Below are positions 50,150-59,527 of a stretch of DNA of 64,000 nucleotides, one piece after another. The notes under the pieces are model-generated. The model saw only the letters and a program-made list of their open reading frames with translations. It was not told where the DNA came from and ran no database searches. The stretch spans positions 1,674,001-1,738,000 of the forward strand of contig NZ_CP102845.1 of assembly GCF_013307435.2 (NCBI RefSeq). Direction: 5' to 3'. How positions within the stretch are numbered: position 1 is the stretch's first letter; every line of letters begins with the position of its first letter. The position numbers and the translations under genes are program-made. This DNA comes from Microvirga terrae (lineage in GTDB: Bacteria; Pseudomonadota; Alphaproteobacteria; Rhizobiales; Beijerinckiaceae).

Positions 50150-51397
50150 TTATCCTCTTGCGTAGAGAAGCCGCGCCCGAATGGTCCCGTCGAGTGCGCG
50201 AATCTCGTCCAAGGTTTCCCGGCTTTGCTCCGGCAATCCTTCCGCTTCGATCACGACATAGCCGATCTCGCCGTCGGTTTGCAGATGCTGGCCCGTGATG
50301 TTGAGGCCGCGCTGCGAGAAGGCGTTGTTGAGGCGGCCGAGGATGCCCGGCACGTTGCGATGCACATGGATGTAGCGCGTGCCGGCGGCGCGGGACGGAA
50401 GCTGGACCTGTGGGAAGTTGACGGCCCCGACCGTCGTTCCGACGTCCGAATATTCGACGAGTTTCTTCGCAACCTCGGCGCCGATCCGTTCCTGCGCTTC
50501 TTCCGTCGATCCACCGATGTGAGGTGTCAGAATAACGTTTGGGAGCCCCTGCAGGGGGGTCACGAACGGCTCCTTGTTGGAGGTGGGCTCGGCCGGAAAT
50601 ACGTCCACGGCCGCGCCGCGGAGGTGTCCGCTCCTCACAGCCTCCGCGAGGGCGTCGAGATCGACCACGGTGCCGCGACTGTTGTTGATCAGATAGGCGC
50701 CCTTCTTCATGGCGGCGATCTCGGCGCGCCCGATCATGCCGTGCGTGGCGGGCGTCTCCGGAACGTGAAGGCTCACCACATCGCTCTGGTTCAATAGGGC
50801 GTTCAGGCTATCGGCAGGTTCGGTGTTCCCGTGGCGCAGCTTGTCCGTCTGATCGAAGAAGATGACCCGCATTCCCATCGCCTCGGCCAAGTAGGACAAC
50901 TGGGAGCCGATGTTGCCGTAGCCCACGATGCCGAGCGTCTTGCCGCGGACCTCGTGGCTGTCGACCGCCGACTTGTCCCATTGCCCGGCATGAGCGGCGG
51001 TGGATTTGGGAAATGTGCGCCGCAGCAGCATGACGATTTCGCCGATCACCAGTTCGGCGACGCTTCGGGTATTGGAGAAGGGGGCGTTGAAGACGGGAAT
51101 GCCCGCATGGCGTGCGGCTTCCAGGTCGACCTGGTTCGTGCCGACGCTGAAGCAGCCGATAGCGATCAGCCGGTTCGCGGCTTCAAGGACCTTTCGCGTC
51201 AGCTGTGTTCTTGAGCGGATCCCGAGGAGATGGACACCCTGCAACGCTTCAATCAGGTGATCTTCGTCGAGAGCCGTCTTGAGATAGGTCAGGTTCGTGT
51301 AGCCGGCGCCTCTGATCAGCTCGACAGCGCTGTCGTTCACCCCCTCGAGCAAGAGAACGCGGATCTTGTCTTTCTGAAGAGAGAACATCTCGGACAT
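50150..51397 (-). CDS. serA: D-3-phosphoglycerate dehydrogenase
   Basis: 415-aa enzyme, the short E. coli-type SerA with one ACT domain. NAD motif GIVGYGNIGSQLSYLA; catalytic Arg in NNSRGTVVDLDAL, Glu in SNKEPFVTPL, His in LTPHIGGSTEEAQ; C-terminal ACT domain (HRNVPGILGRLNNAFSQRGL), which mediates serine feedback in the known enzyme. It catalyses the first step of serine synthesis. No other ser gene is nearby. A long non-coding leader precedes it. Confidence 0.95.
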   Translation of the reverse strand: MSEMFSLQKDKIRVLLLEGVNDSAVELIRGAGYTNLTYLKTALDEDHLIEALQGVHLLGIRSRTQLTRKVLEAANRLIAIGCFSVGTNQVDLEAARHAGIPVFNAPFSNTRSVAELVIGEIVMLLRRTFPKSTAAHAGQWDKSAVDSHEVRGKTLGIVGYGNIGSQLSYLAEAMGMRVIFFDQTDKLRHGNTEPADSLNALLNQSDVVSLHVPETPATHGMIGRAEIAAMKKGAYLINNSRGTVVDLDALAEAVRSGHLRGAAVDVFPAEPTSNKEPFVTPLQGLPNVILTPHIGGSTEEAQERIGAEVAKKLVEYSDVGTTVGAVNFPQVQLPSRAAGTRYIHVHRNVPGILGRLNNAFSQRGLNITGQHLQTDGEIGYVVIEAEGLPEQSRETLDEIRALDGTIRARLLYARG

Positions 51398-51595
51398 GTC
51401 AGCTCCAATTGGCCTTGCGCCGGCATGCCATACCCCGCCTCAGCGGTCGCGGAAATCCCCTTCCGTGCATTGAGCCCATGCCTGGCGGAGAGGCGCCTCG
51501 ACCGGAGGAGCCTCATACCTCCTATGCGCCGTCCTCCCAGAGTGGGCCTGGAGTATCATGACTCAATCCGGCTGCGGAGGCGGCCGGTCAAGGAG

Positions 51596-51631
51596 ACGGG
51601 AGCCGTTGCCGGATGTACGCACGGCTCCCGT
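51596..51631. repeat. Perfect 11-bp inverted repeat in serA leader region
   Basis: ACGGGAGCCGT and ACGGCTCCCGT flank a 14-nt loop, about 200 nt upstream of the serA start. It could be a transcription attenuator, a terminator or a protein site; no T-run follows on either strand. Confidence 0.55.
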
Positions 51632-51792
51632 TCCATTGTGGCACGGGTCTTGTCATTCTAATCCCGGTCGTCCCCGAACCTAGGCGTCCGCGCCGAAATT
51701 CCCTCGAAAATCCTGCGGTGCGCCGATGAGACGTCGTCCTCTCGGTGCATGCCTGGGTCCCATCCTGCTCAGCACCGATCCATTGCCGCGAA

Positions 51793-51820
51793 GCTGACCC
51801 ATCGGCTATCCTGGGTCAGC
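51793..51820. repeat. Perfect 9-bp inverted repeat
   Basis: GCTGACCCA and TGGGTCAGC flank a 10-nt loop in the same divergent gap, about 200 nt before the ligase-like gene. Role unknown. Confidence 0.5.
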
Positions 51821-52024
51821 GCCGTCAGGGTTCCGCTCCCCGGCAAGGGGCAGGTCACCATTGGGCGATCCAGCCGAACCGGGAACGTCGGGCCCTGTTT
51901 GAACTAGTAATGCTGTTGCGGATTGATTGCTGATGTGGCTGCTATTGGGAACGCCCGGGCACACGTTGCAGAATCCCCAAAGATCGAATTGTCAAATCGA
52001 AGTATCGAAATTAAGAGATCACGC

Positions 52025-53338
52025 ATGTTTGCTGAATATAGACCTGCCTATAAGCAAGAACATGCGGAAGACATGCTAAGTCTTGCGGGCATCGAAGAGC
52101 CCGAGACGAGGCAACTTACAGAAAAAAGCCGTCGCCTCAGCGTGCATCTCGACAACATTGGGCATGGTCTGATCGTCAGCCTGCCGGTGGCCATGGTGGT
52201 CGCCAACCGGTCGTCTCCCTTGCTTCTCACCTGCGCGGCTCTTTTTATTCTCGCCGCGCGATTGATCTCCGGAACTGCGGCTCCGCACCGTTTGGCCGTA
52301 CGGAGGCCTCGAACAGGTGTCCTCATCCTCGTCCTCTGCGGGGTCGCCTACCCACTGGTCACGCTCGGCTGGGCCATTAAACCGGCCGTGGGGCTGTTTT
52401 CCTGGGGCGAGGCTGTCCTTCCGGCCGTATCGAGTGCGATCCTGATCCTCAGCTGGCGCGCGGCGCCCCCGCCCCGGTGGATGGCCAAAGGCTTGGCGCT
52501 GGCACTGATGATCGCGGCAGCACTGATCGCCGCGGAGCTCCTGCTCAACTTCCCCTTGCGGCATATCCTCCGCGACCGCGTAGGGACCTTCATTCACAAC
52601 AGACCAACCGTGACTCTGTTTCTGCTGCTTGGGCCTGTGATCGCCCTGCTCGGGTTCCGAAAGCGGCGGACGCTTTGCCTTGTGCTGTTGCTGGCAACAG
52701 TTCCTACGATCGTCATCTCCGACAGCGAGGCCGCGAAGCTTGGCCTGCTGGCTGCAGTCGGGACTCTCGCGCTCAGCTACGCCCCCTTCGCCTGGGTGAG
52801 GCGATTCCTGACGGTCGCGCTTCTCTGCCTCATCTGGGTGCAGCCGTTTTTCGGCGGTACCGTTGCCAGATCCGTGCCCGACAGCATGGTCGAGGCGACC
52901 AAGGGGGCCCACACGCGGGAGCGCATCGAACTCTGGCAGGCCTTCAGCGACGTCGCTCGCCGGTATCCCGTCTTCGGAACAGGCTTCGCATCATCGCCGC
53001 ATTTGGGCAATCATCCAATCGCCGCTGAAATCAATCCTGCTTATCGTGAGATGCTGAAAGTCGGCCATCCCCATAATGCTTTCCTCCAGGTGTGGGTCGA
53101 GCTGGGGGCGGTTGGCGCTCTCTTATTGAGCTTTCTCACCCTGTGGGTGATGCGGTGTCTTGCCACCGCGCCGGCCGATATCCGCCGTGTCGGACTGATG
53201 ACCCTCATGTCGGCGAGCGCGATCGCGCTGGTCAGCCACGGCGCATGGCAGGGCTGGTGGGTTTCCGCCGTGACTCTGGCGGCCGCACTCCTGACCCTTC
53301 GCTCGACATCCCGGAGGAACGCGCAAGGCCCCAAGTAA
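52025..53338 (+). CDS. O-antigen ligase/polymerase-like membrane protein
   Basis: About 437-aa inner-membrane protein with ten or more helices and a soluble loop (about 300-360) holding the family motifs: TRERIELWQAFSDVARRYPV, GTGFASSP, and GHPHNAFLQVWVELG with the conserved HxHN. These mark the Wzy_C/WaaL superfamily, which transfers or polymerises undecaprenyl-linked glycans at the periplasmic face. No glycosyltransferase cluster is adjacent, so its substrate is unclear. The ATG at 52025 is preferred; the frame stays open upstream but the extra residues look non-coding. Confidence 0.85.
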   Translation: MFAEYRPAYKQEHAEDMLSLAGIEEPETRQLTEKSRRLSVHLDNIGHGLIVSLPVAMVVANRSSPLLLTCAALFILAARLISGTAAPHRLAVRRPRTGVLILVLCGVAYPLVTLGWAIKPAVGLFSWGEAVLPAVSSAILILSWRAAPPPRWMAKGLALALMIAAALIAAELLLNFPLRHILRDRVGTFIHNRPTVTLFLLLGPVIALLGFRKRRTLCLVLLLATVPTIVISDSEAAKLGLLAAVGTLALSYAPFAWVRRFLTVALLCLIWVQPFFGGTVARSVPDSMVEATKGAHTRERIELWQAFSDVARRYPVFGTGFASSPHLGNHPIAAEINPAYREMLKVGHPHNAFLQVWVELGAVGALLLSFLTLWVMRCLATAPADIRRVGLMTLMSASAIALVSHGAWQGWWVSAVTLAAALLTLRSTSRRNAQGPK

Positions 53339-53468
53339 CAAGGCCCCAAGTAAATTGTCAGGCTTGGCCGGGATCCAAGCCGCCAGGGTGTGTGTTTGGC
53401 TTCAAACCGTTTTGATCGACCTCCCGAAGCGGCCGCTTTCACGGGGTGGCATGACGAGAGGGGGCCAA

Positions 53469-54236
53469 GTGCCGCGTATCATGACCTACAACGTGCACCG
53501 CTGCCTCGGGACGGACGGTCGTCTCTCGCCGGCACGGATTGCCGGTGTGATCGCGGCCTACGAGCCCGACGTGGTCGCGCTTCAGGAGCTGGATGTGGGG
53601 CGTGTCCGGACCGGCGGGATCGATCAGGCTCATGCGATCGCCCAGGCCCTTGGAATGCAGGTGCATTTCCACGCCAGCCTGAAGGCCCTCGAGGAGGAAT
53701 ACGGCAATGCGATCCTGACCCACAGACCCTCGCATCTGGTGAAGGCGGAGGCGCTGCCTGGCTGGGCGCGCAAGCCGGGGCTCGAGCCGCGGGGAGCCCT
53801 TTGGGCGGAGGTCCAGATCGGCGGCACCGGGGTCCAGGTGATCAACACCCATCTCGGCCTGCGCCGGCACGAGCGCCTTGCCCAGATCGAAGCCCTCCTG
53901 AGTCCCCGTTGGCTCGGGCATCAAGCCTGTCGGGAGCCGGTGATCCTGTTGGGCGACCTCAACGCGACGCCTCGCTCGCGGGCCTACCGGCGGCTCGCCT
54001 CGCAGCTCTGGGATGCCCAGGCCCGGCTTCCGAAGCCTAGGGCGACTTTCCCGTCCCGCCTGCCGTTCCTGCGCATCGACCATGTTTTCGTCAGCCGGTC
54101 AATCCGCGTCATGCGGGTCGAAACGGTGCGGACCCCGCTTGCCCGCATTGCTTCGGATCACCTGCCCCTCCTGGTCGAGTTCCAGGTGGCACATGGACAG
54201 GTCAACAAATCCAGCCTTGCCCATGCACAGGAATAG
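53469..54236 (+). CDS. Endonuclease/exonuclease/phosphatase-family protein (YbhP-like)
   Basis: About 255-aa EEP-fold protein. Catalytic motifs: TYNVHRC, VVALQELD (metal Glu), NTHLGLRRHERLAQ, LLGDLNATPRS, RIDHVFVS and SDHLPLLVEF. The start is GTG 53469, with GAGG 7 nt upstream; ATG 53451 is an alternative. EEP, YbhN-like and phospholipase-D genes together repeat the E. coli ybhP-ybhN-clsB grouping, which suggests a phospholipid role such as a lipid phosphodiesterase rather than DNA repair. Confidence 0.88.
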   Translation: MPRIMTYNVHRCLGTDGRLSPARIAGVIAAYEPDVVALQELDVGRVRTGGIDQAHAIAQALGMQVHFHASLKALEEEYGNAILTHRPSHLVKAEALPGWARKPGLEPRGALWAEVQIGGTGVQVINTHLGLRRHERLAQIEALLSPRWLGHQACREPVILLGDLNATPRSRAYRRLASQLWDAQARLPKPRATFPSRLPFLRIDHVFVSRSIRVMRVETVRTPLARIASDHLPLLVEFQVAHGQVNKSSLAHAQE

Positions 54237-54342
54237 TTCGAGGCAGGGCGGCTGCGGCGGATCGCCCGGCTCGCCACCGCGTTGGGTTCGATGGAGCTCG
54301 GCGGTTCTCCGTGGGCCGGATGGATGGAAGCAAGGAGCCTGG

Positions 54343-55287
54343 ATGCGGTACTGGAAATACGTGATTGCTGCGGCGGCCATCAGCCTGGCAGCCATTCTGC
54401 TCTACCGCACGCTCAGCCGCTACAGCCTGGACCAGCTGATCGCCGCTGTGGCAGCCGTTCCCGGTCCCAGGCTCCTGGGTGCTTTCGGCTTCGCTGCCGC
54501 GAGCTACCTGTCCCTGACATTCTTCGACTATCTGGCCCTGTATTACGTGAAGCGGCCGCTGCCTTATCCAAAGGCCGCCTTGGCCTCGTTCACGGCCCTG
54601 TCCCTCGGCCATAACATCGGCCTGGCCGCGTTGAGCAGCGGGGCAGTCCGCTATCGGTTCTATACCCACTGGGGCTTGAAGACTGCCGATGTCGCCAAGG
54701 TGATCGTGTTCTGCGGCGTCACGGTCGGGCTCGGTCTCCTGGTCCTTGGGGGCGGCGCGCTCCTGTTGCGCTCCGGGCTGGCGATGGAGATCACCGGCCT
54801 CTCGCGGCCTGTCGTCTTGGCGCTGGGCGCCGGCTGCCTTGCGCTGCCGGCCCTCTACCTGGGTCTGTCCGCCGTCGTCCGCACGCCCTTGAGGATCAGG
54901 CGGTGGACCCTCGAGATGCCGCCGCTCAAGCTTGCCATAGGGCAGGTCCTGGTCGGCTCCATCAACTTCGCCTTCGTGGCGGCCTGCCTCCACCAGGCGC
55001 TCGCGGCCGTTGCCGACGTGGCTTACCTCGGCGTGGCGTCCGTCTATGTGATCGCCAACGCCACGGCCCTCGTCAGCCATGTTCCCGGCGGCCTGGGGGT
55101 GATCGAAAGCGTGGTCATGTATCTGCTGCCGCAGAACGATCTGATCGGGCCGCTCCTGGTGTTCCGGTTCGTCTACTTTCTTGTGCCGTTGGTTCTGGGG
55201 ATCATCCTGTTTGCCGTGACGGAGCTGGTCTACCGCCGCCGCGCTGCAGCCTACTCGCCCGGTGCAGACATCGAAGCGAAGGCCTGA
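54343..55287 (+). CDS. YbhN-like/UPF0104 membrane protein
   Basis: 314-aa inner-membrane protein with about eight helices, related to the membrane domain of lysyl-phosphatidylglycerol synthases (SLGHNIGLAALSSGAVRYRF; VSHVPGGLGVIESVVMYLLP). It lacks the cytoplasmic aminoacyl-transfer domain of MprF, so it may be a lipid flippase or regulator. AAGGAG precedes the ATG. It follows the EEP gene and converges with the phospholipase-D gene, 3 nt apart. Confidence 0.87.
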   Translation: MRYWKYVIAAAAISLAAILLYRTLSRYSLDQLIAAVAAVPGPRLLGAFGFAAASYLSLTFFDYLALYYVKRPLPYPKAALASFTALSLGHNIGLAALSSGAVRYRFYTHWGLKTADVAKVIVFCGVTVGLGLLVLGGGALLLRSGLAMEITGLSRPVVLALGAGCLALPALYLGLSAVVRTPLRIRRWTLEMPPLKLAIGQVLVGSINFAFVAACLHQALAAVADVAYLGVASVYVIANATALVSHVPGGLGVIESVVMYLLPQNDLIGPLLVFRFVYFLVPLVLGIILFAVTELVYRRRAAAYSPGADIEAKA

Positions 55288-55290
55288 CGG

Positions 55291-56889
55291 CTACTCCTTG
55301 CGGCGGCGGAACAGGGACAGGGGCTCGAGAGGATCTAGGAGCCCCGTCCCGGCGGCCGGCACGTCGGGCCCGTCGTCCGACATCGCTCCGAACGCCCGAA
55401 GACCACGGGTGCCGGTGTTAAGCTGCTCGATGGCCGCGAGGGCGGACCCGTTCGCGCGGTCCACGGCTTTCATGAACATCTCCGGGCTGGTGTCCAGGTG
55501 CTCCGCCAGCAGACGGTCCCGCAATTGGACGATCGTCCGGCGCATCTCCTCGGTTATGGCTTCGATCGCCACGTCGCATTCGCTGTCGAGGCCGATCGAA
55601 CGGTTGTTGAGGTTCGAAGACCCGATGCGCAGAAACAGGTCGTCGACGATGATGAGTTTGGAATGGATCAGGACCTGGCATTCTCCACCCTGGTCGTTGG
55701 GAATGACAGGGAAATAGACCCGCAGGCGGTCATGATGGTCGCACTTGCGCAGGCGGCGGATCAACCGGTCCCGGTTGGTGCCCATGACCAGTTCCTCGGC
55801 CCACCCATGAGATTCGTGGGTCTGGATGACGACGATCTCGGGGCCGTCAGGATCGGCGAGGTGCCGCTCCAGAACGTCGCCTATGGCAGGCGCCGTCATG
55901 TACTGAGCTTCGATGTAGATCGTCTTGCGTGCCGCCGCGAGGGCATCCAGGGTCAGGGCGGCGGCCTCGTTGGCCGCGGGCTGCTCTCCCCAGGCCGGAT
56001 AGGTCCGGGCGACGGCAATCGGCACGTGGCGGAAATCGGGATCGAGGCTGGGCGGCCAGGGATCGGAGCCCGCGGCCGTGGGCGCCAGTCCTTCGCCAGT
56101 GGCGAATTTCCAGCGTCCGTAACCAACCTCGGCGATAGCCCGAGCCGCATCGCCGTCGAGGGCCATTTGGAGGTCATGGACGGGCTCGTAGATGGTCCCG
56201 TCATCCTTCAGCCGGATCGGATCGTTGCAGGCATGGCGATGGGTGTCCCACCGCTCGACGGTTAGATCCATGCCGCCGACGAAGGCCAGAGCGTCATCGA
56301 TGCAGACAATCTTCTGGTGATGGGCCGCATAGAGCGGATGGTGCGTATCGAGCTTGAGATGCAGGCGCGGATGGTTCTGCCAGTCGGCGCCGAAGATCAG
56401 CGGCCCGGGAGCGCCAGGCGCATGCACAACGGCAACGCTCCACACGAGGATCCTGACCTCGAGGTCGGGCTTCTCCTCGACAAGCGAGCGTAGCAGGGGG
56501 CCGAGCGGAGGCGATTCCTCGATACTCGCGTCCGGACGCAGCCGGATGCTGCCGTCGAAATCCCAGCCGATAATGAGGATCGAACGCCGGGCCCGGCGCA
56601 AGGCGGCTTCAAGATGCGCGAAATAGGGCGCTCCGTCGATCAGCACGCTGGCCCGGTCGGCCTGAGCCACGCGCCAGCAATTGTCGCCCGGGCGCAGGAT
56701 CGGTCCCACCGCCCCGCGTGCAGCCCCATGGCCTAGGTCGAGCGCCTGCGCTCCCGTTGATTCGTCCAAAAGTTGCACGTCAGCCACGTTCTCGAACGGA
56801 ATATTCTGCCAACTCAGGACTGAAGCCAAGGTTCCGGGCGGAGCCGGGCCAGGATTCGAGCACTGCCGCTGTGGATCGGGCGTGCACAT
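55291..56889 (-). CDS. Phospholipase D-family protein (cardiolipin synthase ClsB-like)
   Basis: About 532-aa protein with two HKD motifs: HHQKIVCIDDALAFVGG and HSKLIIVDDLFLRIGSSN, each giving HxKxxxxD. IGWDFDGSIRLRPDAS and YIEAQYMTAPAIGDVL flank them. No N-terminal membrane anchor, as in ClsB. The family exchanges phosphatidyl groups, making cardiolipin or hydrolysing phospholipids. The start at 56889 lies inside a GGGCCC palindrome region with no clear ribosome site, so a downstream start is possible. Divergent from dedA. Confidence 0.88.
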   Translation of the reverse strand: MCTPDPQRQCSNPGPAPPGTLASVLSWQNIPFENVADVQLLDESTGAQALDLGHGAARGAVGPILRPGDNCWRVAQADRASVLIDGAPYFAHLEAALRRARRSILIIGWDFDGSIRLRPDASIEESPPLGPLLRSLVEEKPDLEVRILVWSVAVVHAPGAPGPLIFGADWQNHPRLHLKLDTHHPLYAAHHQKIVCIDDALAFVGGMDLTVERWDTHRHACNDPIRLKDDGTIYEPVHDLQMALDGDAARAIAEVGYGRWKFATGEGLAPTAAGSDPWPPSLDPDFRHVPIAVARTYPAWGEQPAANEAAALTLDALAAARKTIYIEAQYMTAPAIGDVLERHLADPDGPEIVVIQTHESHGWAEELVMGTNRDRLIRRLRKCDHHDRLRVYFPVIPNDQGGECQVLIHSKLIIVDDLFLRIGSSNLNNRSIGLDSECDVAIEAITEEMRRTIVQLRDRLLAEHLDTSPEMFMKAVDRANGSALAAIEQLNTGTRGLRAFGAMSDDGPDVPAAGTGLLDPLEPLSLFRRRKE

Positions 56890-56906
56890 GGGCCCATATA
56901 GGGCCC
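56890..56906. repeat. GGGCCC-ATATA-GGGCCC palindrome
   Basis: Two GGGCCC blocks separated by ATATA, immediately before the phospholipase-D start and 31 nt before dedA. It lies in a 48-nt divergent gap and may be a protein-binding site or an RNA hairpin over the translation start. Confidence 0.45.
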
Positions 56907-56937
56907 GCAACTCTGCCTTAAGGGATGGTGAACCCCC

Positions 56938-57543
56938 GTGTTCGATTGGATTGTCAGCCTCGTCGATAAGGCCGGTTATATCGGCATCGCGGTTCTCATG
57001 CTGTTGGAGAACGTGTTTCCGCCGATCCCATCGGAGGTGATCATGCCCCTTGCGGGCTTTTCCGCAGCCAAGGGAACGCTCAGCTTCACCGGGGTCGTCG
57101 CCTCGGGGACGGCCGGGTCTCTTGCGGGCGCCTATTTCTGGTTTCTGATCGGGCGATGGATCGGTCCGAAGCGACTGAAGCGGTTCGCGGCGCGGCACGG
57201 ACGCTGGCTTACGATGCATCCCGACGAGGTGGAACAGGCCCGGGCCTTTTTCGCCCGTCATCAGGCCGTGGCGCTCTTCCTCGGCCGCCTGATTCCCACC
57301 ATCCGGTCGCTCATCTCCGTTCCGGCCGGCGTGAACTGCGTTCCGGTCTCGGCCTTCCTTTTGTGGAGCTCCATGGGCACGGCGCTCTGGACTTTCCTGC
57401 TGGCCGGTGCGGGCTATCTTCTGGAGAGCCAGTACGAGCGAGTCTCGGAATGGCTCAATCCGGTCTCGAATGTCGTCGTCGCCGGATTGGCGATCTGGTA
57501 CGGATACAGGGTCTTGCGCTTCAAGGCCCAGGAGGCTTCCTGA
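56938..57543 (+). CDS. DedA-family membrane protein
   Basis: 201-aa inner-membrane protein. DedA signatures: LENVFPPIPSEVIMPLAGF, FWFLIGRWIGPKRLKRFA, and FLGRLIPTIRSLISVPAGVN with the functionally important Arg residues. Members act as undecaprenyl-phosphate or phosphatidylethanolamine translocases and support membrane-potential homeostasis. The start is GTG at 56938. Neighbouring YbhN-like and PLD genes fit a lipid-handling locus. Confidence 0.92.
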   Translation: MFDWIVSLVDKAGYIGIAVLMLLENVFPPIPSEVIMPLAGFSAAKGTLSFTGVVASGTAGSLAGAYFWFLIGRWIGPKRLKRFAARHGRWLTMHPDEVEQARAFFARHQAVALFLGRLIPTIRSLISVPAGVNCVPVSAFLLWSSMGTALWTFLLAGAGYLLESQYERVSEWLNPVSNVVVAGLAIWYGYRVLRFKAQEAS

Positions 57544-57629
57544 TCGAGCCGCTGAAAACTTCCTCGACGATGGTTCGAGTGTAGGCAGACATTTGCCGCA
57601 GATTCGGTATGCAGCCGTTGCTATTCGCG

Positions 57630-57655
57630 GGAACCGCCTAATAATTTACACAGTT
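57630..57655 (+). promoter_or_regulatory. Weak EcfG-like promoter candidate upstream of DUF2934 gene
   Basis: GGAAC at 57630-57634 is followed after 17 nt by AGTT (57652-57655), one mismatch from the EcfG -10 CGTT. It is about 100 nt upstream of the DUF2934 gene. Listed as tentative. Confidence 0.3.
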
Positions 57656-57752
57656 CATATCCGATGGACGCGTAACCTTGTGACTGACCGGCGGGTCCGG
57701 TCGGTTCGGCGCGTCCTTGGGGCGAGGCACGGTATCAGGTTAAAGGGCAATC

Positions 57753-58091
57753 ATGGACAAGCGAACCGAAGAAAGAATCCGTGAGCGGGCATATGAGCTC
57801 TGGATGCGGCATGGGAGCATTCATGGCCGCGCGGACGAATATTGGTATCAGGCGGAACGGGAGGTTCTTGGCGAGGGCGAAGAGGGGGACGCCCTGCAGG
57901 CGCCGATCATCGATCCGGCACCCCTGGGCATGACGAGCATGACGGCGGACGAGGAGCTTTCGAGCCCAGTCGCCCCGAAAACCCGCAAGAGACGCAGCCC
58001 GGCCGCCGTTCCGGTCACGGAAGAGGCGGCAGAGGCCAATGAGATGCCCGTGGCAGCGCCGAAGCGTCGGCGCACGACCCGGGTATCCTGA
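57753..58091 (+). CDS. DUF2934 domain-containing protein
   Basis: 112-aa protein. The N-terminal DUF2934 helix pair is clear (RIRERAYELWMRHGSIHGRA, DEYWYQAEREVLGE). The rest is low-complexity, with a basic, Lys/Arg-rich C-terminus (TRKRRSPAA, KRRRTTRV) that could bind nucleic acid. Function unknown. A hairpin follows, and it lies directly before the glycogen operon but is separated by that hairpin. Confidence 0.85.
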   Translation: MDKRTEERIRERAYELWMRHGSIHGRADEYWYQAEREVLGEGEEGDALQAPIIDPAPLGMTSMTADEELSSPVAPKTRKRRSPAAVPVTEEAAEANEMPVAAPKRRRTTRVS

Positions 58092-58106
58092 AGCAATTCG
58101 TGATAC

Positions 58107-58135
58107 GAGCCTCCGACCCGTGCGGACGGAGGCTC
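58107..58135 (+). terminator. Hairpin after DUF2934 gene
   Basis: Perfect 9-bp inverted repeat (GAGCCTCCG / CGGAGGCTC), 11-nt loop, starting 15 nt after the stop. No T-run, but it probably isolates the gene from glgC. Confidence 0.65.
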
Positions 58136-58243
58136 AAGGGGCAAGAGCAAAACTGAATCCGGAATACATCAGCGAGAACTTGCGGCCGGGTTCAGCGTCT
58201 ACAGAGCGGGGCAGGTGGCTGCCTTTGATGTGAGGACCCGGTC

Positions 58244-59527
58244 TTGCCGAATTCCAGCGTATCCCACGCACCTCTCTCCCGCCATGCAATGGCGTATGTT
58301 CTCGCCGGCGGGCGCGGCAGTCGGTTGATGGAACTGACCGACATCCGCGCGAAGCCCGCTGTCTATTTCGGCGGCAACACACGGATCATCGACTTCGCCC
58401 TATCGAATGCTTTGAACTCCGGAATCAGGCGTATCGGGGTGGCGACGCAATACAAGGCGCACAGCCTCATCCGCCATCTCCAGCGGGGCTGGAACTATTT
58501 TCGTGCGGAGCGGAACGAGAGCTTCGACATTCTGCCCGCCAGCCAGCGTGTATCCGAGACAATGTGGTACGAGGGCACGGCCGATGCGGTGTATCAGAAC
58601 ATCGACATCATCTCGAGCATCGACCCCGAATACATCATCATTCTGGCAGGCGACCACGTCTACAAGATGGATTACGAGATCATGCTTCGGCAGCATGTGG
58701 ATTCGGGAGCCGATGTGACCGTCGGATGTCTCGAGGTGCCACGCATGGAAGCAGTCGGCTTCGGCGTGATGGCCATCGACGAGACCGACCGCATCATCTC
58801 GTTCCTCGAGAAGCCCGCCGATCCTCCGGGCATGCCGGACAAGCCCGACATGGCGCTGGCCAGCATGGGCATCTACGTTTTCAACACTCGGTTCCTCTTC
58901 GAGCAGTTGCGGCGCGATGCGGCAGTGCCAGGCTCGAACCGCGATTTCGGCAAGGACATCATCCCCTATCTGGTCGAGCACGGAAAGGCCGTGGCGCACC
59001 GCTTCACGACCTCGTGCGTTCGCTCGGGTGCGGAGGCCGGCGGCAGCAACGCTGAGGCCTATTGGCGCGACGTGGGTACGGTCGACGCCTATTGGGAGGC
59101 CAATATCGACCTGACTGCCATCGTTCCATCGCTCGATCTCTATGATCGAGATTGGCCGATCTCGACCTTCTCCGAGACATGGCCGCCAGCCAAATTCGTT
59201 CATGACGAGGAAGGCAGGCGCGGGCACGCGATCAACTCCCTGGTGTCGAGCGGCTGCATCGTGTCCGGTGCGTCCCTGCGCCGGTCGCTCGTCTTCACGG
59301 CCGTGCATCTGCATTCCCACGCCGATGTCGAGGGCGCAGTTCTGCTGCCCTATGTCGAAATCGGCCGCGGAGCGCGGTTGAGGAACGTGGTCGTCGACCG
59401 CGGCGTGCGCATCCCCGATGGACTGGTGGTCGGTGAAGATCCCGAACAGGATACGCAGCGGTTCCGCCGCACCGAAAAGGGCGTCTGCCTCATCACCAAG
59501 CCGATGATCGAGAGACTGGCCGGATGA
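58244..59527 (+). CDS. glgC: Glucose-1-phosphate adenylyltransferase (ADP-glucose pyrophosphorylase)
   Basis: 427-aa enzyme. Nucleotide-binding start [37 protein letters not shown], the catalytic region [16 protein letters not shown], the sugar-phosphate site [26 protein letters not shown], and a C-terminal left-handed beta-helix. It makes ADP-glucose for glycogen and is usually allosterically controlled. The TTG start is supported by GAGGA 7 nt upstream. It overlaps glgA by 4 nt. Confidence 0.96.
   Translation: MPNSSVSHAPLSRHAMAYVLAGGRGSRLMELTDIRAKPAVYFGGNTRIIDFALSNALNSGIRRIGVATQYKAHSLIRHLQRGWNYFRAERNESFDILPASQRVSETMWYEGTADAVYQNIDIISSIDPEYIIILAGDHVYKMDYEIMLRQHVDSGADVTVGCLEVPRMEAVGFGVMAIDETDRIISFLEKPADPPGMPDKPDMALASMGIYVFNTRFLFEQLRRDAAVPGSNRDFGKDIIPYLVEHGKAVAHRFTTSCVRSGAEAGGSNAEAYWRDVGTVDAYWEANIDLTAIVPSLDLYDRDWPISTFSETWPPAKFVHDEEGRRGHAINSLVSSGCIVSGASLRRSLVFTAVHLHSHADVEGAVLLPYVEIGRGARLRNVVVDRGVRIPDGLVVGEDPEQDTQRFRRTEKGVCLITKPMIERLAG

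Larger units (their letters stand above)
51398..52024. other. 627-nt divergent intergenic region upstream of serA
   Basis: No supported gene. It separates divergent serA and the O-antigen ligase-like gene and holds two strong inverted repeats (listed separately). GC content falls visibly towards the ligase start (51900-52024), where the rightward promoter probably lies. Confidence 0.5.
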
